Positions 47,947 to 59,196 of a DNA stretch of 64,000 nt are shown one piece after another (the first letter of the stretch is position 1; each line of letters begins with the position of its first letter). The notes below the pieces were generated by a model. It ran no database searches. It was given only the letters and a program-made list of their open reading frames with translations, and was not told the origin of the DNA. The stretch comes from an uncultured Oscillospiraceae bacterium (GTDB lineage Bacteria; Bacillota; Clostridia; Oscillospirales; Oscillospiraceae), in assembly GCA_934667815.1 (NCBI GenBank), contig CAKUMO010000002.1, positions 1 through 64,000 of the forward strand, in the 5' to 3' direction. The translations under genes and the position numbers were made by a program.

Positions 47947-49365
47947 TTAAATTTCAATCTTTCCGTCCGCTGTTCGGGCGTGCGTAAGGATGGGTGCACA
48001 CTCATCGAGGAACTGCGCGACCTGCTCGGCGCAGCGCCCGGTGTAGAGGCTCGGCTCCATGACGGCATCCAGCTCCGCACGCGTCATAGAAAACGCAGGA
48101 TCGGCAGCAAGGCGATCGAGCAGATCACAGGACTCACCCTCCTTCATTTTCGCCGTCGCTGCCATGGAATGCTGTCGGATGCGCTCGTGCAGCTTCTGGC
48201 GGTCGCCGCCGCGTTTGACCGCCTCCATAAGGAGATTCTCTGTCGCAAGGAAGGGCAGATATTCGCGTAGTGTACGGTCGATGACCTTTTCGTTCACACG
48301 CAGGCCGCTCGTGACGTTCTGCACCAGGCGCAGCACCGCGTCTGCGCACAAAAAGCCCTCCGGCAGAGAGATACGGCGGTTCGCCGAGTCGTCCAGCGTG
48401 CGCTCGAGCCACTGTGCAGAGGCCGTCATGGATGCGTTGGCCGTATCCGCCATCAGGTAGCGGCTGAGCGAACAGATGCGCTCACAGCGCATGGGATTGC
48501 GCTTATAGGCCATGGCCGAGGAGCCGATCTGCTGCTCTTCGAACGGCTCGTCAAGCTGGCGGTCGTGCTGCAAAAGCCGAATGTCCTGCGCCATACGGTA
48601 CGCGCTCTGCGCGATGCCGCTCAGGCAGAAAAGAATGCGGCTATCGGTCTTGCGGGGATAAGTCTGGCCGCAGACGGAGAAGCACCTTGCAAATCCGAAT
48701 TTTCCGGCGATGCGGCGATTCATCTCGTCGATTTTTTCGCCGTCTCCCTCAAAGAGGTCTAAGAAGCTTGCCTCCGTTCCGGTCGTGCCGCGGCAGCCGA
48801 GGAAGCGAAGGGTGGACAGGACATGCTCCAGCTCGTCCAGATCGGATAAAAAGTCCTGCATCCAGAGCGTCGCGCGCTTGCCGACCGTGACAGGCTGTGC
48901 GGGTTGATAGTGCGTGTAGCCAAGCGTCGGCGTTGCGGCATAGCGCCGCGCAAAGTGCGCAAGATTCGCAAGCACGGTCAGCAGTTCGCCGTGCAGGTAG
49001 CGCAGCGCGTCGCGGTAGAGCACAAGATCGGCGTTATCCGTAACATAGCAGCTCGTCGCACCCAGATGGAGAATCCCCGCGGCGGTGGGCGCAGCCTTGC
49101 CATAGGCATAGATATGCGCCATGACATCGTGACGCACCTCGCGCTCACGCTGCGCAGCAAGGTCAAAATCGATGTCGGCAATGTGCGCCTCCAGCTCGTC
49201 CACCTGCTCTGCGCTAATCGGCAGCCCCAGCTCGTACTCCGCACGCGCAAGCTCCGTCCAGAGTCGGCGCCAGACCTGAATGCGCGTCCTCTGTGAAAAA
49301 AGCGTGAGCATATAATCCGAGGCATAACGCGAGGCCAACGGCGATTCATAACGTTCCGTGCTCAT
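47947..49365 (-). CDS. purB: adenylosuccinate lyase
   Basis: A 472-residue enzyme of purine synthesis (SAICAR and adenylosuccinate cleavage). It has HLGATSCYVTDNAD, TLGYTHYQPAQPVTVGKR with the general acid His, and the fumarase signature GSSAMAYKRNPMR with the catalytic Ser. The start is ATG 49365. It lies 13 bases after purA on the same transcript, so both steps from IMP to AMP are together here. Confidence 0.96.
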   Translation of the reverse strand: MSTERYESPLASRYASDYMLTLFSQRTRIQVWRRLWTELARAEYELGLPISAEQVDELEAHIADIDFDLAAQREREVRHDVMAHIYAYGKAAPTAAGILHLGATSCYVTDNADLVLYRDALRYLHGELLTVLANLAHFARRYAATPTLGYTHYQPAQPVTVGKRATLWMQDFLSDLDELEHVLSTLRFLGCRGTTGTEASFLDLFEGDGEKIDEMNRRIAGKFGFARCFSVCGQTYPRKTDSRILFCLSGIAQSAYRMAQDIRLLQHDRQLDEPFEEQQIGSSAMAYKRNPMRCERICSLSRYLMADTANASMTASAQWLERTLDDSANRRISLPEGFLCADAVLRLVQNVTSGLRVNEKVIDRTLREYLPFLATENLLMEAVKRGGDRQKLHERIRQHSMAATAKMKEGESCDLLDRLAADPAFSMTRAELDAVMEPSLYTGRCAEQVAQFLDECAPILTHARTADGKIEI

Positions 49366-49378
49366 AAATTCTCCTTTT

Positions 49379-50653
49379 TCAGCGGCAAATCAGGCTCTCA
49401 CGTTCCGCGCCGACGGAGACATAACCAATGTGGCAGCCGATTGCCTGCTCAACATATTCGACATAACGGCGTGCGGCTTCAGGCAGCTCGTTCCATGTTC
49501 TCGCGCCGGAAATGTCGCATTTCCAGCCGTCCATATACTCAATGACCGGCTTTGCATCCTTCAAAAGTGTGGGAAACGGGAATTCGTCCGTCTGTTCGCC
49601 GTTCAATTCATAGTGTGCGCAGATGGGAATTCTGTCCAGATAGCTCAAAATGTCCAGCTTGGTCAGGGCGACGCAGGTCGCGCCCTGTACCTCGACGCCA
49701 TAGCGCGTGGCGACCAAATCGATGGGGCCGACACGGCGCGGACGGCCGGTCTTTGCGCCGTACTCGTCACCCGCATCGCGCAGGGTCTTTGCCTCGTCTC
49801 CGAACCATTCGCAGACAAACGGGCCTTCGCCCACGCAGGACGAATACGCCTTGACCACGCCGACGACCTCGTCGAGCTTGGCAGTCGGGAGACCCGAACC
49901 GACCGGTGCAAAAGCAGCGATTGCATTGGAGGACGTCGTGTAGGGATAAATGCCGTAGTCCAGATCGCGCAGTGCGCCGAGCTGGGCCTCAAAGAGGATG
50001 GACTTCCCCTCTGCATGTGCCGCACGCAGCAGCTTGGTGGTATTGGCAAGATGCGGCACGATCTTCATGGCATAGTCCTCGACCCACTGCATCAGTTCGT
50101 CCATGGTGTAGCCCTTGGCACCGTAGACCTTCGTGAGGGTCAGATTCTTCCACTCGAGCAGGTCGGCAAGATGCTCCTTCAGGCGTGCGGGATCGCGCAG
50201 TTCGCCGGCCAGAACGGTTTTCTTCTGATACTTGTCGCCATAGAAGGGCGCGATGCCCTGCTTGGTCGAGCCGTATTTCTTATCCTTCAGGCGTGCTTCC
50301 TCGAGCGCGTCCAGCTCGCGGTGCCACGGCAGCAGCAGGGACGCACGCTCGCTGATCTTCAAATTCTCAGGGCTGATCTCCACGCCGCTGGCACGGACGG
50401 TCGCCATTTCTTTCGTGAGGTTTTCACAGTCCAGCGCGACACCGTTGCCCAGAATATTCACAACGCCGCTTCTGAAAATGCCGGACGGCAGCAGATGCAG
50501 TGCAAACTTTCCCTTGTCGTTGATGACGGTGTGGCCGGCGTTGCCGCCGCCCTGATAGCGCACAACGATGTCAAACTTGTCGGTCAGGTAGTCGACCATA
50601 CGGCCCTTTCCCTCGTCGCCCCAGTTGATTCCTACGATAGCACAATTTGCCAT
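49379..50653 (-). CDS. purA: adenylosuccinate synthetase
   Basis: A 424-residue enzyme that joins IMP and aspartate using GTP. GINWGDEGKGRMVDYL (the start more often reads GxQWGDEGKG) with the catalytic Asp, GGGNAGHTV, and KTGRPRRVGPIDL are visible. The residue Asn in place of the usual Gln before WGDEGKG is a small deviation. GGAGGAATT lies before the ATG. Confidence 0.96.
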   Translation of the reverse strand: MANCAIVGINWGDEGKGRMVDYLTDKFDIVVRYQGGGNAGHTVINDKGKFALHLLPSGIFRSGVVNILGNGVALDCENLTKEMATVRASGVEISPENLKISERASLLLPWHRELDALEEARLKDKKYGSTKQGIAPFYGDKYQKKTVLAGELRDPARLKEHLADLLEWKNLTLTKVYGAKGYTMDELMQWVEDYAMKIVPHLANTTKLLRAAHAEGKSILFEAQLGALRDLDYGIYPYTTSSNAIAAFAPVGSGLPTAKLDEVVGVVKAYSSCVGEGPFVCEWFGDEAKTLRDAGDEYGAKTGRPRRVGPIDLVATRYGVEVQGATCVALTKLDILSYLDRIPICAHYELNGEQTDEFPFPTLLKDAKPVIEYMDGWKCDISGARTWNELPEAARRYVEYVEQAIGCHIGYVSVGAERESLICR

Positions 50654-50693
50654 TTTTGAATTCCTCCGCTTTGTTCAAATTCACAACCTCGCT

Positions 50694-50722
50694 ATTATAG
50701 CCGCAAAGTTCCGATAAGTAAA
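50694..50722 (-). promoter_or_regulatory. promoter of purA-purB
   Basis: On the minus strand TATAAT (complement of 50694-50699) with TTTACT 17 bases further up as a weak -35. It is the only good -10 between engB's terminator and purA. Confidence 0.55.
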
Positions 50723-50774
50723 ACAGAAAAAACTCATATCAGGCATAAGTAAAATTAAACGCTGTCCGATAATT

Positions 50775-50796
50775 TGCGCCGCCCAAGGGCGGCGCA
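50775..50796 (-). terminator. terminator of the lon-engB end
   Basis: A perfect 10-bp GC stem (50775-50784 with 50787-50796) just after the engB stop; the following bases AAATTATC are not T-rich, so it may be a weak terminator. Confidence 0.6.
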
Positions 50797-50801
50797 GTGT
50801 C

Positions 50802-51389
50802 TTATTCGACCGCTTTCAGAATTGCGCTGACCAGCGCTTCGCGTCCGGTTCCCTTTTCCGCGGAAAACGGCAGCAGCGGCACATCGTCCGTCAGCTCGAG
50901 CGTCTCACGGATGCAAGCCATATTCGGATCGACCTCGCTCTTTTTGAGCTTGTCGAGCTTGTTGGCGACTACGAGGAAAGGTTGCCCCGTGCTGCGAAAC
51001 AGCTCCGCCATTACGCAATCGAGTTGCGTGGGCTTATGCCGCGCATCCACGATCATCACGCCGAGGGTGATTGCGTCAGGGTTGGCAAAATAAGATTCCG
51101 TCAGTTTTCCCCAACGCTCTTTTTCCGAGGCAGAGACCTTGGCATAGCCGTAACCCGGAAGATCGACAAAATACGCTTTATCATCCACGCGGAAGAAATT
51201 GATATGGACAGTCTTGCCCGGCGTCTGCCCGACGCGGGCAAAGTTTTTACGCTGCAAAACGCAGTTCAGCACGGACGATTTGCCGACATTGGACTTTCCC
51301 GCAAAAGCAATCTGCGGCAGGGTGTCCGCCGGAAAGCCGTTCGGCTGCGCGGCGGACTTGACAAATTCAACCTTTTGCAGATTCATCAT
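50802..51389 (-). CDS. engB: ribosome biogenesis GTPase YihA/YsxC
   Basis: A 195-residue TrmE-Era-EngA-YihA GTPase needed for 50S assembly. GKSNVGKSS (Walker A), TPGKT (switch I), DLPGYGYAKVS (G3), and NKLDKLKK (G4) are present. Its ATG overlaps the lon stop codon; lon-engB is a conserved pair in Firmicutes. Confidence 0.96.
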   Translation of the reverse strand: MMNLQKVEFVKSAAQPNGFPADTLPQIAFAGKSNVGKSSVLNCVLQRKNFARVGQTPGKTVHINFFRVDDKAYFVDLPGYGYAKVSASEKERWGKLTESYFANPDAITLGVMIVDARHKPTQLDCVMAELFRSTGQPFLVVANKLDKLKKSEVDPNMACIRETLELTDDVPLLPFSAEKGTGREALVSAILKAVE

Positions 51390-53806
51390 TGGCGGATCCC
51401 CGTCTTTGTCGGCTTCGGTGCATCGTGTGCAACCGGAAGCGCACGTTCTTCTCTGTGTTTTACGGACTTAGGCTCCTGTGCCGGCTGATCGAGCGCAGCG
51501 TCGATGACTGCGTCCACATGCTCCACGAGCAGGAAATTCAGCGCACGGCGGACGGTCTGGTCGATCTCCTGCAAGTCCTTCTCGTTCGCCTTGGGAATAA
51601 TGACCGTGCGCACGCCGTGGCGCAGCGCGGCCATGGTCTTTTCGCGCAGACCGCCGATGGGCAGCACGCGCCCACGGATGGAAATTTCGCCGGTCATGGC
51701 AATGTCACGGCGCACAGGACGGTTTGTGAGCGCGGATACCATGGCGGTGCAGACCGTGATACCGGCAGACGGGCCGTCCTTCGGCACCGCGCCCTCCGGG
51801 AAGTGGACGTGAATATCCTTCGTCTTGTAAAAGTCCTCCGGAATATTCAGGCGTTCCGCACGGCTGCGGATATAACTCATCGCGGCCTGCACGGATTCCT
51901 TCATCACGTCTCCGAGGTTGCCCGTGAGGTTCAGCTTACCGCTGCCCTCAACAACGTTGCACTCGACCTCGAGCGTCTCGCCGCCGACGGCCGTCCATGC
52001 AAGGCCGGTCACGAGACCGACGGTATCCGCACCCGGCAGCTTATCGGGCAGAAGCTTGCGCGGGCCAAGGAAACGGTCAATGGTTGCGCCAGTCACGCTG
52101 ATGCGCTTCGTCTCTGGGTCGGTGACGAGCAGCATATCGCACTTGCGGCAGAGCGCGGCAATCTCGCGTTCGAGGCTGCGCACGCCGGATTCACGGGTAT
52201 AGCAGGTAATGATTTCGCGGATTGCGTCGTCCGTGACGCGCACCTGCGATTTTTTCAGTCCGTGCTTCTTGAACTGCTTGGGAATCAGATGCTGCTTGGC
52301 GATCATCAGCTTTTCTTCGTCAGTGTAGGAGCCAAGCTCAATGACCTCCATGCGGTCGAGCAGCGGGCGCGGAATGGTGTCCGTCGTGTTGGCCGTGGTG
52401 ATGAACATGCACTCGCTCAGATCAAACGGCAGCTCGAGGAAATTATCACGGAAGGTCGAATTTTGCTCAGAGTCCAGCACCTCCAGCAGCGCCGACGAGG
52501 GGTCGCCGCGGTAGTCGCTGCCCAGCTTGTCAATCTCATCGAGCAGCAGGAGGGGATTTTTAGAGCCTGCCTGCTGAATGGCAGTCAGGATCCGGCCGGG
52601 CATCGCACCGATATAGGTCTTGCGGTGGCCGCGGATCTCGGCCTCGTCGTGGATGCCGCCGAGGGAAATTCGCGCGAGTTTACGATTCAGCGCACGCGCC
52701 ACGCTCATGGCGATGGATGTTTTGCCCACACCCGGAGGGCCGACAAGGCAGATGATCTGACCCGGAAGCTCCGGAGCAAGCTGCTTGACTGCCAGAATTT
52801 CAAGAATGCGCTCCTTGACCTTTTCAAGACCGAAGTGGTCGTCATCGAGAATCTTTTTTGCGGCCTTGACGTCACGACGCTCCTTCGTGCGCGTGTTCCA
52901 CGGCAGCTCGAGCGCAACATCCAGATAGTTGCGGATGACGGATGCCTCGGCAGAGCCATAAGGCTGCTTTGTCAGTCGCTGAAGCTCCTTGTTGAGCTTC
53001 TCCGTGATTTCATCGGGCAGGGTGAGCTTTTCGATCTTCTCGCGGTATTCCTCGAATTCCGCTTCGTCGTCATTTTCGCCCAGTTCACCACGGATGACCT
53101 TCATCTGCTCACGCAGGAAATAGTCGCGCTGCCCCTTGTCGATGCTCTGCTGTGTCTTGTCCTGTAAATCGCTCTCAAGGCGCAGGACCTCCAGTTCGCG
53201 TGCAAAGAGGCGGTTCGCAAGCTCCAAGCGCTTGACCGGGTGCACCTGTGAAAGCACCTGCATCTTCTCGGCAAAGCCAAAGGACGCACTCTGGCTCATG
53301 ACATCGGCAATGTAGCCGGGATCGTCGGAGGCCAGAATTTTGAGCATGGTCTCCTGCACGGGGCGCTGCGAAAGATCTGCAAACTCGTCAAAGAGCTGCG
53401 CAGCCTGACGCGTCAACGCCTCGATCTTCGGCGTACCGGGAAGATAGTCCGCATCGGGGACGGACTCCACGCGCGCGCAAAAGTAGGGGTCGGTCTGCTG
53501 CACCTCGGTCACGCGTGCGCGGTACTCGCCCACAACAAGCACGCGCACCACGTCACCGGGCATTTTCAGCACCTGCCGGATCTGCACCACCGTGCCGATG
53601 GGATACAGGTCGTCAAAGGACGGATCATCCCGTAAAATATCTTTCTGTGTTGCCAGATAAATGCGCTGGTCTCCGGACATGGCCTTATCCAGTGCGCGGA
53701 CAGATTTCTCCCGTCCGACATCAAAATGTGTCGTTGTCTGAGGGAATACCGTCAGTCCGCGCAGCGGCAGCACCGGCATTCTCTCGGATAAAATCAATTC
53801 GTTCAT
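51386..53806 (-). CDS. lon: ATP-dependent protease Lon (endopeptidase La)
   Basis: An 806-residue protease. N-terminal substrate-recognition domain (PVLPLRGLTVFPQTTTHFDVGREKS), long helical middle, AAA module with GPPGVGKTS and LLLLDEIDKLG, and a C-terminal protease domain with the dyad Ser680 in DGPSAG and Lys723 in LREKT. It degrades misfolded and regulatory proteins. A short, Lys/Pro-rich tail follows. ATG 53806 has AAAGGAG before it. Confidence 0.97.
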   Translation of the reverse strand: MNELILSERMPVLPLRGLTVFPQTTTHFDVGREKSVRALDKAMSGDQRIYLATQKDILRDDPSFDDLYPIGTVVQIRQVLKMPGDVVRVLVVGEYRARVTEVQQTDPYFCARVESVPDADYLPGTPKIEALTRQAAQLFDEFADLSQRPVQETMLKILASDDPGYIADVMSQSASFGFAEKMQVLSQVHPVKRLELANRLFARELEVLRLESDLQDKTQQSIDKGQRDYFLREQMKVIRGELGENDDEAEFEEYREKIEKLTLPDEITEKLNKELQRLTKQPYGSAEASVIRNYLDVALELPWNTRTKERRDVKAAKKILDDDHFGLEKVKERILEILAVKQLAPELPGQIICLVGPPGVGKTSIAMSVARALNRKLARISLGGIHDEAEIRGHRKTYIGAMPGRILTAIQQAGSKNPLLLLDEIDKLGSDYRGDPSSALLEVLDSEQNSTFRDNFLELPFDLSECMFITTANTTDTIPRPLLDRMEVIELGSYTDEEKLMIAKQHLIPKQFKKHGLKKSQVRVTDDAIREIITCYTRESGVRSLEREIAALCRKCDMLLVTDPETKRISVTGATIDRFLGPRKLLPDKLPGADTVGLVTGLAWTAVGGETLEVECNVVEGSGKLNLTGNLGDVMKESVQAAMSYIRSRAERLNIPEDFYKTKDIHVHFPEGAVPKDGPSAGITVCTAMVSALTNRPVRRDIAMTGEISIRGRVLPIGGLREKTMAALRHGVRTVIIPKANEKDLQEIDQTVRRALNFLLVEHVDAVIDAALDQPAQEPKSVKHREERALPVAHDAPKPTKTGIRQ

Positions 53807-53908
53807 GCGTACTCCTTTCCGAAGAAAGTGAAAATCTTGTGGTTTTAAAAAAGTGCAGAAAGGAGGCATAGAAACCCGATGGTTTCCGCGCCCCCTTCCC
53901 TTATATTT

Positions 53909-55168
<1,260 letters not shown>

Positions 55169-55192
55169 ATCATATCCCTCCCGATGCTAGGT

Positions 55193-55774
55193 TTATCTCT
55201 GGTAAATGACCTTATCGATCAGGCCGTACTCCTTCGCCTGCTCGGCGGTGAGGAAGTGGTCGCGCTCGGTGTCGCGCGCGACCTCCTCGACGGAGCGGCC
55301 GGTGTTCGCAGCCATGATCTCATTGAGCTTTTTCTTGATGTCCGCGATGCGCTGGGCATGGATCTGGATGTCCGTGACCTGTCCCTGTGCGCCGCCGGAG
55401 GGCTGATGAATCATGATCTCGGCATTGGGCAGTGCAATGCGCTTGCCCTTTGTGCCCGAGGACAGCAGGAACGCGCCCATGGACGCCGCCATGCCGATGC
55501 AGATGGTGGAAACATCACACTTGATATACTGCATGGTGTCGTAGATTGCAAGACCGGCGGTCACAACGCCGCCCGGGCTGTTGATATAAAACTGGATGTC
55601 CTTATCCGGATCCTGTGCCTCAAGGTACAGCATCTGCGCCACGATCAGGCTGGCCGTGGTGTCATTGACCTCCTCCGACAGGAAAATAATGCGGTCGTTC
55701 AGCAAGCGGGAGAAAATGTCATAAGAGCGTTCGCCGCGGCTGGTCTGTTCAACTACATAAGGTACTAAGCTCAT
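55193..55774 (-). CDS. clpP: ATP-dependent Clp protease proteolytic subunit ClpP
   Basis: A 193-residue serine protease forming the 14-mer chamber. Catalytic triad Ser98 (GMAASMGA), His123 (MIHQPSGG) and Asp172 (DTERD). Between tig and clpX, the usual order in Firmicutes. Confidence 0.97.
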   Translation of the reverse strand: MSLVPYVVEQTSRGERSYDIFSRLLNDRIIFLSEEVNDTTASLIVAQMLYLEAQDPDKDIQFYINSPGGVVTAGLAIYDTMQYIKCDVSTICIGMAASMGAFLLSSGTKGKRIALPNAEIMIHQPSGGAQGQVTDIQIHAQRIADIKKKLNEIMAANTGRSVEEVARDTERDHFLTAEQAKEYGLIDKVIYQR

Positions 55775-55829
55775 ACCGATGCTCCTTTCAAATCACGATC
55801 AGAAACATTCTAACCATGCGCGAGGAAAT

Positions 55830-57128
55830 TTATTCCGCTTTTTCAGCCTTGGGCGCAACGGCGACGGCGGACTCGGCGATCAGCTTGGCAGCCTTGCGAA
55901 CCTGAAGGTCACCCTTCATGCCGTCCATGGGTAGCAGCTCCTTGACCTTGTCCAGCTCCATCTTGTAGCTGTCGGCCAGCTTCTTGTATTCTTCCTCGCA
56001 TTCTTCCTCGGAAACTTCGATCTTTTCGGCGTCCACAACAGCGTCGAGCATGACGTTGGTGCGCACTGCGGTCAGGGCATTCGGGCGCAGGCTCTTGCGG
56101 AAGCCGTCCATGTTGCCGCCGAGCATCTTGGAGTAAGCCTCCAGAGACGCGCCCTGCGCACGCAGCTCATAGTCCATGCGCTCGAGCTGACGGTCGACTT
56201 CCTCATCGACCATGCTCTCGGGAATCTCTGCGGTCATATTCTCGGCAGCCTTCTCAACGGCGGCATTCTCAAACGCGCGGTCGATGCCGGACTGCTTCTC
56301 GTCGAGGATACGCTTCTCAATGTCGGCGCGCAGCTCGTCCATGGTGTCGAATTCGGAAACATCCTTGACAAACTCGTCGTCCTTCTCGGGCAGGACGGTC
56401 TGCTTGACCTCGTGTACCTTGACCTTGAAGGTGACTTCCTTACCGGCCAGCTCCTCAGAATGATAGTTCTCCGGGAAGGTGACGTTGATGTCCTTCTCCT
56501 CGTTGGCGCTCATGCCGACGACCTGCTCCTCAAAGCCGGGAATGAAGGAACCGGAGCCGAGCACCAGCTCGTACTTTTCGCCCTTGCCGCCCTTGAAGGG
56601 AACGCCGTTCAGGAAGCCCTCGAAATCGATGACAGCGGTATCGCCATCCTGCGCTGCGCGCTCGACGGTGGTGATGCGGGCGACATTTTTGGCCATGCGG
56701 TCGATTTCTGCGTCCACTTCGCTCTCACTGACTTCCGCATTGACCTTCTCAATCTCGAGACCCTTGTACTGGCCGAGGGAGACGACGGGATAGAGGTCGG
56801 TGACGATGGTCAGGGTGACGGAATCATCGTCCGCGATGTTCATAGCGGAAACGCTGGGGCGGCCGACGGGCTTCATATCCTGCGTCAGAACAGCGTCCTT
56901 GTAGATCTGCGGGAACATTTCTTCGATGGCATCCTCAAAAAAGACATGCTTGCCATAAGCAGCCTCGATGACCACGCGCGGTGCCTTACCCTTGCGGAAG
57001 CCGGGGATGGCGATGTCCTTGCGATACTTGAGATAAGCCTTGTTGATGGCAGGCTCAAGCTCGGCACGGGTCAGTTCGACGGTCACGGTTGCCTTGGAAG
57101 TCTCTTTTTCTACGCTTTTAACATTCAT
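55830..57128 (-). CDS. tig: trigger factor
   Basis: A 432-residue ribosome-bound chaperone and prolyl isomerase. Ribosome-binding signature GFRKGKAP in the N-domain (about residues 42-49), the FKBP-type middle domain with DTAVIDFEGFLNGVPFKGGKGEKYELVLGSG, and a helical C-domain. ATG 57128 has AGGAGG before it. First gene of tig-clpP-clpX-lon-engB. Confidence 0.97.
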   Translation of the reverse strand: MNVKSVEKETSKATVTVELTRAELEPAINKAYLKYRKDIAIPGFRKGKAPRVVIEAAYGKHVFFEDAIEEMFPQIYKDAVLTQDMKPVGRPSVSAMNIADDDSVTLTIVTDLYPVVSLGQYKGLEIEKVNAEVSESEVDAEIDRMAKNVARITTVERAAQDGDTAVIDFEGFLNGVPFKGGKGEKYELVLGSGSFIPGFEEQVVGMSANEEKDINVTFPENYHSEELAGKEVTFKVKVHEVKQTVLPEKDDEFVKDVSEFDTMDELRADIEKRILDEKQSGIDRAFENAAVEKAAENMTAEIPESMVDEEVDRQLERMDYELRAQGASLEAYSKMLGGNMDGFRKSLRPNALTAVRTNVMLDAVVDAEKIEVSEEECEEEYKKLADSYKMELDKVKELLPMDGMKGDLQVRKAAKLIAESAVAVAPKAEKAE

Positions 57129-57188
57129 TTGGGTAATCCTCCTATGTGTTGCGCCGGATGCGCACATATTTATTTCAGAATCCGTACT

Positions 57189-57217
57189 ATATTATCAGAA
57201 AAAAACGAAAATTACAA
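57189..57217 (-). promoter_or_regulatory. promoter of the tig-clpPX unit
   Basis: On the minus strand TTGTAA (complement of 57212-57217), a 17-base spacer and TAATAT (complement of 57189-57194). No CIRCE or CtsR heptad repeats were recognised. Confidence 0.55.
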
Positions 57218-57226
57218 GCATTATTT

Positions 57227-57919
57227 TCAAAGCAGTCGAATCGGTGTGAAATTGATATAATCCGCAGCCGCCAGACGGTACAAAACGCCCTCAAATTCAC
57301 CCTCGAGCGCAAGCCTGTGGCTGTCGCCGTGCAGGTGGCCGTAGCAGCAGAGCTTCACGCCGTACTTCTGAAAAAGGTCGAGAATTTCGCGGCACTGATA
57401 GCCGCGGTAGCGCGGCGGATAGTGCAGAAAACAGTAGATCTCCTTTGCCTCACCTGCTGCCTTCAAGGAGGTTTCCAAGCGGATCAGCTCTCGTTTGAAA
57501 ATCTTGTCGTTATGACTGCCAAGCGCGGCATCCTCCTCAAAAAACCAGCCGCGCGTGCCGGTGATGGCGACATTTTCATAATAATAGCAGTTGTTATTCA
57601 GAATAAACTGGTTGGAAAAACCGTTTTCTTCGCAGAATTTATAGAATTTCGCCGCCGTTGTCCACCAATAATCGTGATTGCCCTTCAGGAGGATCTTTCG
57701 TCCGGGAATCCGGTCGATAAACGCAAAATCCTGCACCGCCTCGTCGATCCCCAGCGCCCATGAGAGGTCGCCCAGCAAAACCGTCGTATCCTCAGGCCCG
57801 ATCACGGACAGCCCTGCGCGCAGCTTCTCAACGTAGCCCTTCCATGCGCCGCCGAATACGTCCATGGGCTTGTCTGTTCCAAAGGACAGATGCAGATCTC
57901 CGATCGCGTACAGTGCCAT
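57227..57919 (-). CDS. metallophosphoesterase
   Basis: A 230-residue calcineurin-like phosphoesterase. The metal motifs are in order: GDLH (7-10), LGDLSW, GNHDYWW, FLHYPP and YGHLHG. The YWW after GNHD and the small size match the clostridial YkuE/YmdB-unlike cytoplasmic group annotated as putative phosphohydrolases; substrate unknown. Last gene of the lepB operon. Confidence 0.9.
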   Translation of the reverse strand: MALYAIGDLHLSFGTDKPMDVFGGAWKGYVEKLRAGLSVIGPEDTTVLLGDLSWALGIDEAVQDFAFIDRIPGRKILLKGNHDYWWTTAAKFYKFCEENGFSNQFILNNNCYYYENVAITGTRGWFFEEDAALGSHNDKIFKRELIRLETSLKAAGEAKEIYCFLHYPPRYRGYQCREILDLFQKYGVKLCCYGHLHGDSHRLALEGEFEGVLYRLAAADYINFTPIRLL

Positions 57920-57931
57920 CCGTTCGCCCCC

Positions 57932-58837
57932 TTACAGCAAATTCAGGAGATTTTCAAAGAAAATTTTATCCAACAGCGCGGCATCATAGCCGTTTTTCAG
58001 CAAATATTCATAGAAATCAGTGTAGTCCCCAACATCTGCAAAGCCCGACGGCAGCTCGTCGCAGCCGTCGAGATCGCCGCCGAGCGCGACATGCGACTCG
58101 CCGCAGACCGTGAGCAAGTGCTCCAGATGTGCACGCATGGTGGAAAAATCCGCGTTATTGCCCAGAAACGGCACATAGAGATTCAGTCCCACTGTGCCAC
58201 CGAGCTGCGCGACAGCGCGAAGCTGATCGTCTGTCAGGTTGCGGCTGTGCGCACAGAGGGCGCGGCAGTTAGAATGGCTGGCCAAAATAGGTTTGTGCAC
58301 AATTTCGCACAAATCCCAGAACGCGCGGTCGGACAAATGACTGACATCGATCCGAATGCCGCATTCCTCAGCCGCGCTTACAAAGGCGCGGCCCCGATCG
58401 GTCAGCCCCTTATCTCCCAGATGGCAGCCTGCAAGCGCATTGTCCGCATTCCACGTCAGCGTGGTCATCACAAAGCCCTCAAGTGAAAAAAGCCGCTCCG
58501 GGTCGCAGCCGATGCACTCCGGCCCCTCGAGCGACAGCAGCGCGGCAGCCTTTTCCTGCCGCCACAAAGCACGGACCTCGGCTGCGTTCGCAGCAAACGC
58601 GATCTGCGCAGAATTTTCCGAAAGCTCCCGCCGCAGCACCGCAAGCGGCAAATCGAGCGAATCCTGCGGTTGAGAAAACATGTCCGTGCCGGCGTAGCTG
58701 CAAAACGCAAAGACCTGCGCGTAAGCATCCAGGCGCTTCGCTTTTTGCAGGTCGATATGGCAGGAATTGACGCACAGTCCCTCGTCGCGCTTCCACAGCT
58801 CAAAGGCCGTGTCGCAGTGTCCGTCAAATAGTTTCAT
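57932..58837 (-). CDS. membrane dipeptidase family M19 (renal dipeptidase-like)
   Basis: A 301-residue zinc dipeptidase. DGHCDTAFELW carries the His-x-Asp zinc ligands, LSLEGPECIGCD the bridging Glu, and ASHSNCRALCAHSRNLTDDQL and ALGGDLDGCDELPSG the remaining His and Asp residues. It splits dipeptides, often with D-amino acids. No signal peptide is seen. Overlaps yraN by 4 bases. Confidence 0.92.
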   Translation of the reverse strand: MKLFDGHCDTAFELWKRDEGLCVNSCHIDLQKAKRLDAYAQVFAFCSYAGTDMFSQPQDSLDLPLAVLRRELSENSAQIAFAANAAEVRALWRQEKAAALLSLEGPECIGCDPERLFSLEGFVMTTLTWNADNALAGCHLGDKGLTDRGRAFVSAAEECGIRIDVSHLSDRAFWDLCEIVHKPILASHSNCRALCAHSRNLTDDQLRAVAQLGGTVGLNLYVPFLGNNADFSTMRAHLEHLLTVCGESHVALGGDLDGCDELPSGFADVGDYTDFYEYLLKNGYDAALLDKIFFENLLNLL

Positions 58838-59196
58838 TCAAAAGCATCCTCCCAATGGCGCACGGTGGGCTTGCGCGTCTGCGTTCCCTCCGGCGCATAG
58901 ATCTCGATCACATCAAAGCGCGGCTGCTTTTGTGTTTCATTCTGTGACAGATAGATTGCCGCCGTTTCTTTCAGGCGCTCCTGCTTACGCCGATCCACAA
59001 ATTCCATCGCCTCGGCAAAGGCCGCACTTTTACGCAGCTTCACCTCAACGAACACCAGAAACTGTCGATTCTCCGCAATCAGGTCGATCTCTCCGAAGCG
59101 GCAGCGATAGTTCGCCGCGACAATCGTATAGCGCTTTTTGCGCAGATACTCCGCCGCGATGCCCTCGCCCCAGCGCCCCAAAAGGTCACTCGGCAT
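58834..59196 (-). CDS. YraN family protein (UPF0102), endonuclease-like
   Basis: A 120-residue protein with the nuclease-like core GRWGEGIAAEYLRKKRYTIVAANYRCRFGEIDLIAE then FVEVKLRKS (D-ExK pattern). Often beside rnhB, as here with an 11-base overlap. Function unknown; a Holliday-junction-resolvase fold is known for relatives. Confidence 0.93.
   Translation of the reverse strand: MPSDLLGRWGEGIAAEYLRKKRYTIVAANYRCRFGEIDLIAENRQFLVFVEVKLRKSAAFAEAMEFVDRRKQERLKETAAIYLSQNETQKQPRFDVIEIYAPEGTQTRKPTVRHWEDAFE

Noticed and set aside
49358..50659. 433-residue + strand frame opposite purA
   Set aside because: Antisense shadow; purA motifs are complete on the minus strand.
51389..53167. 592-residue + strand frame opposite lon
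   Set aside because: High-GC codon use leaves the antisense frame open. There is no ribosome site or family pattern, and lon on the minus strand is certain.
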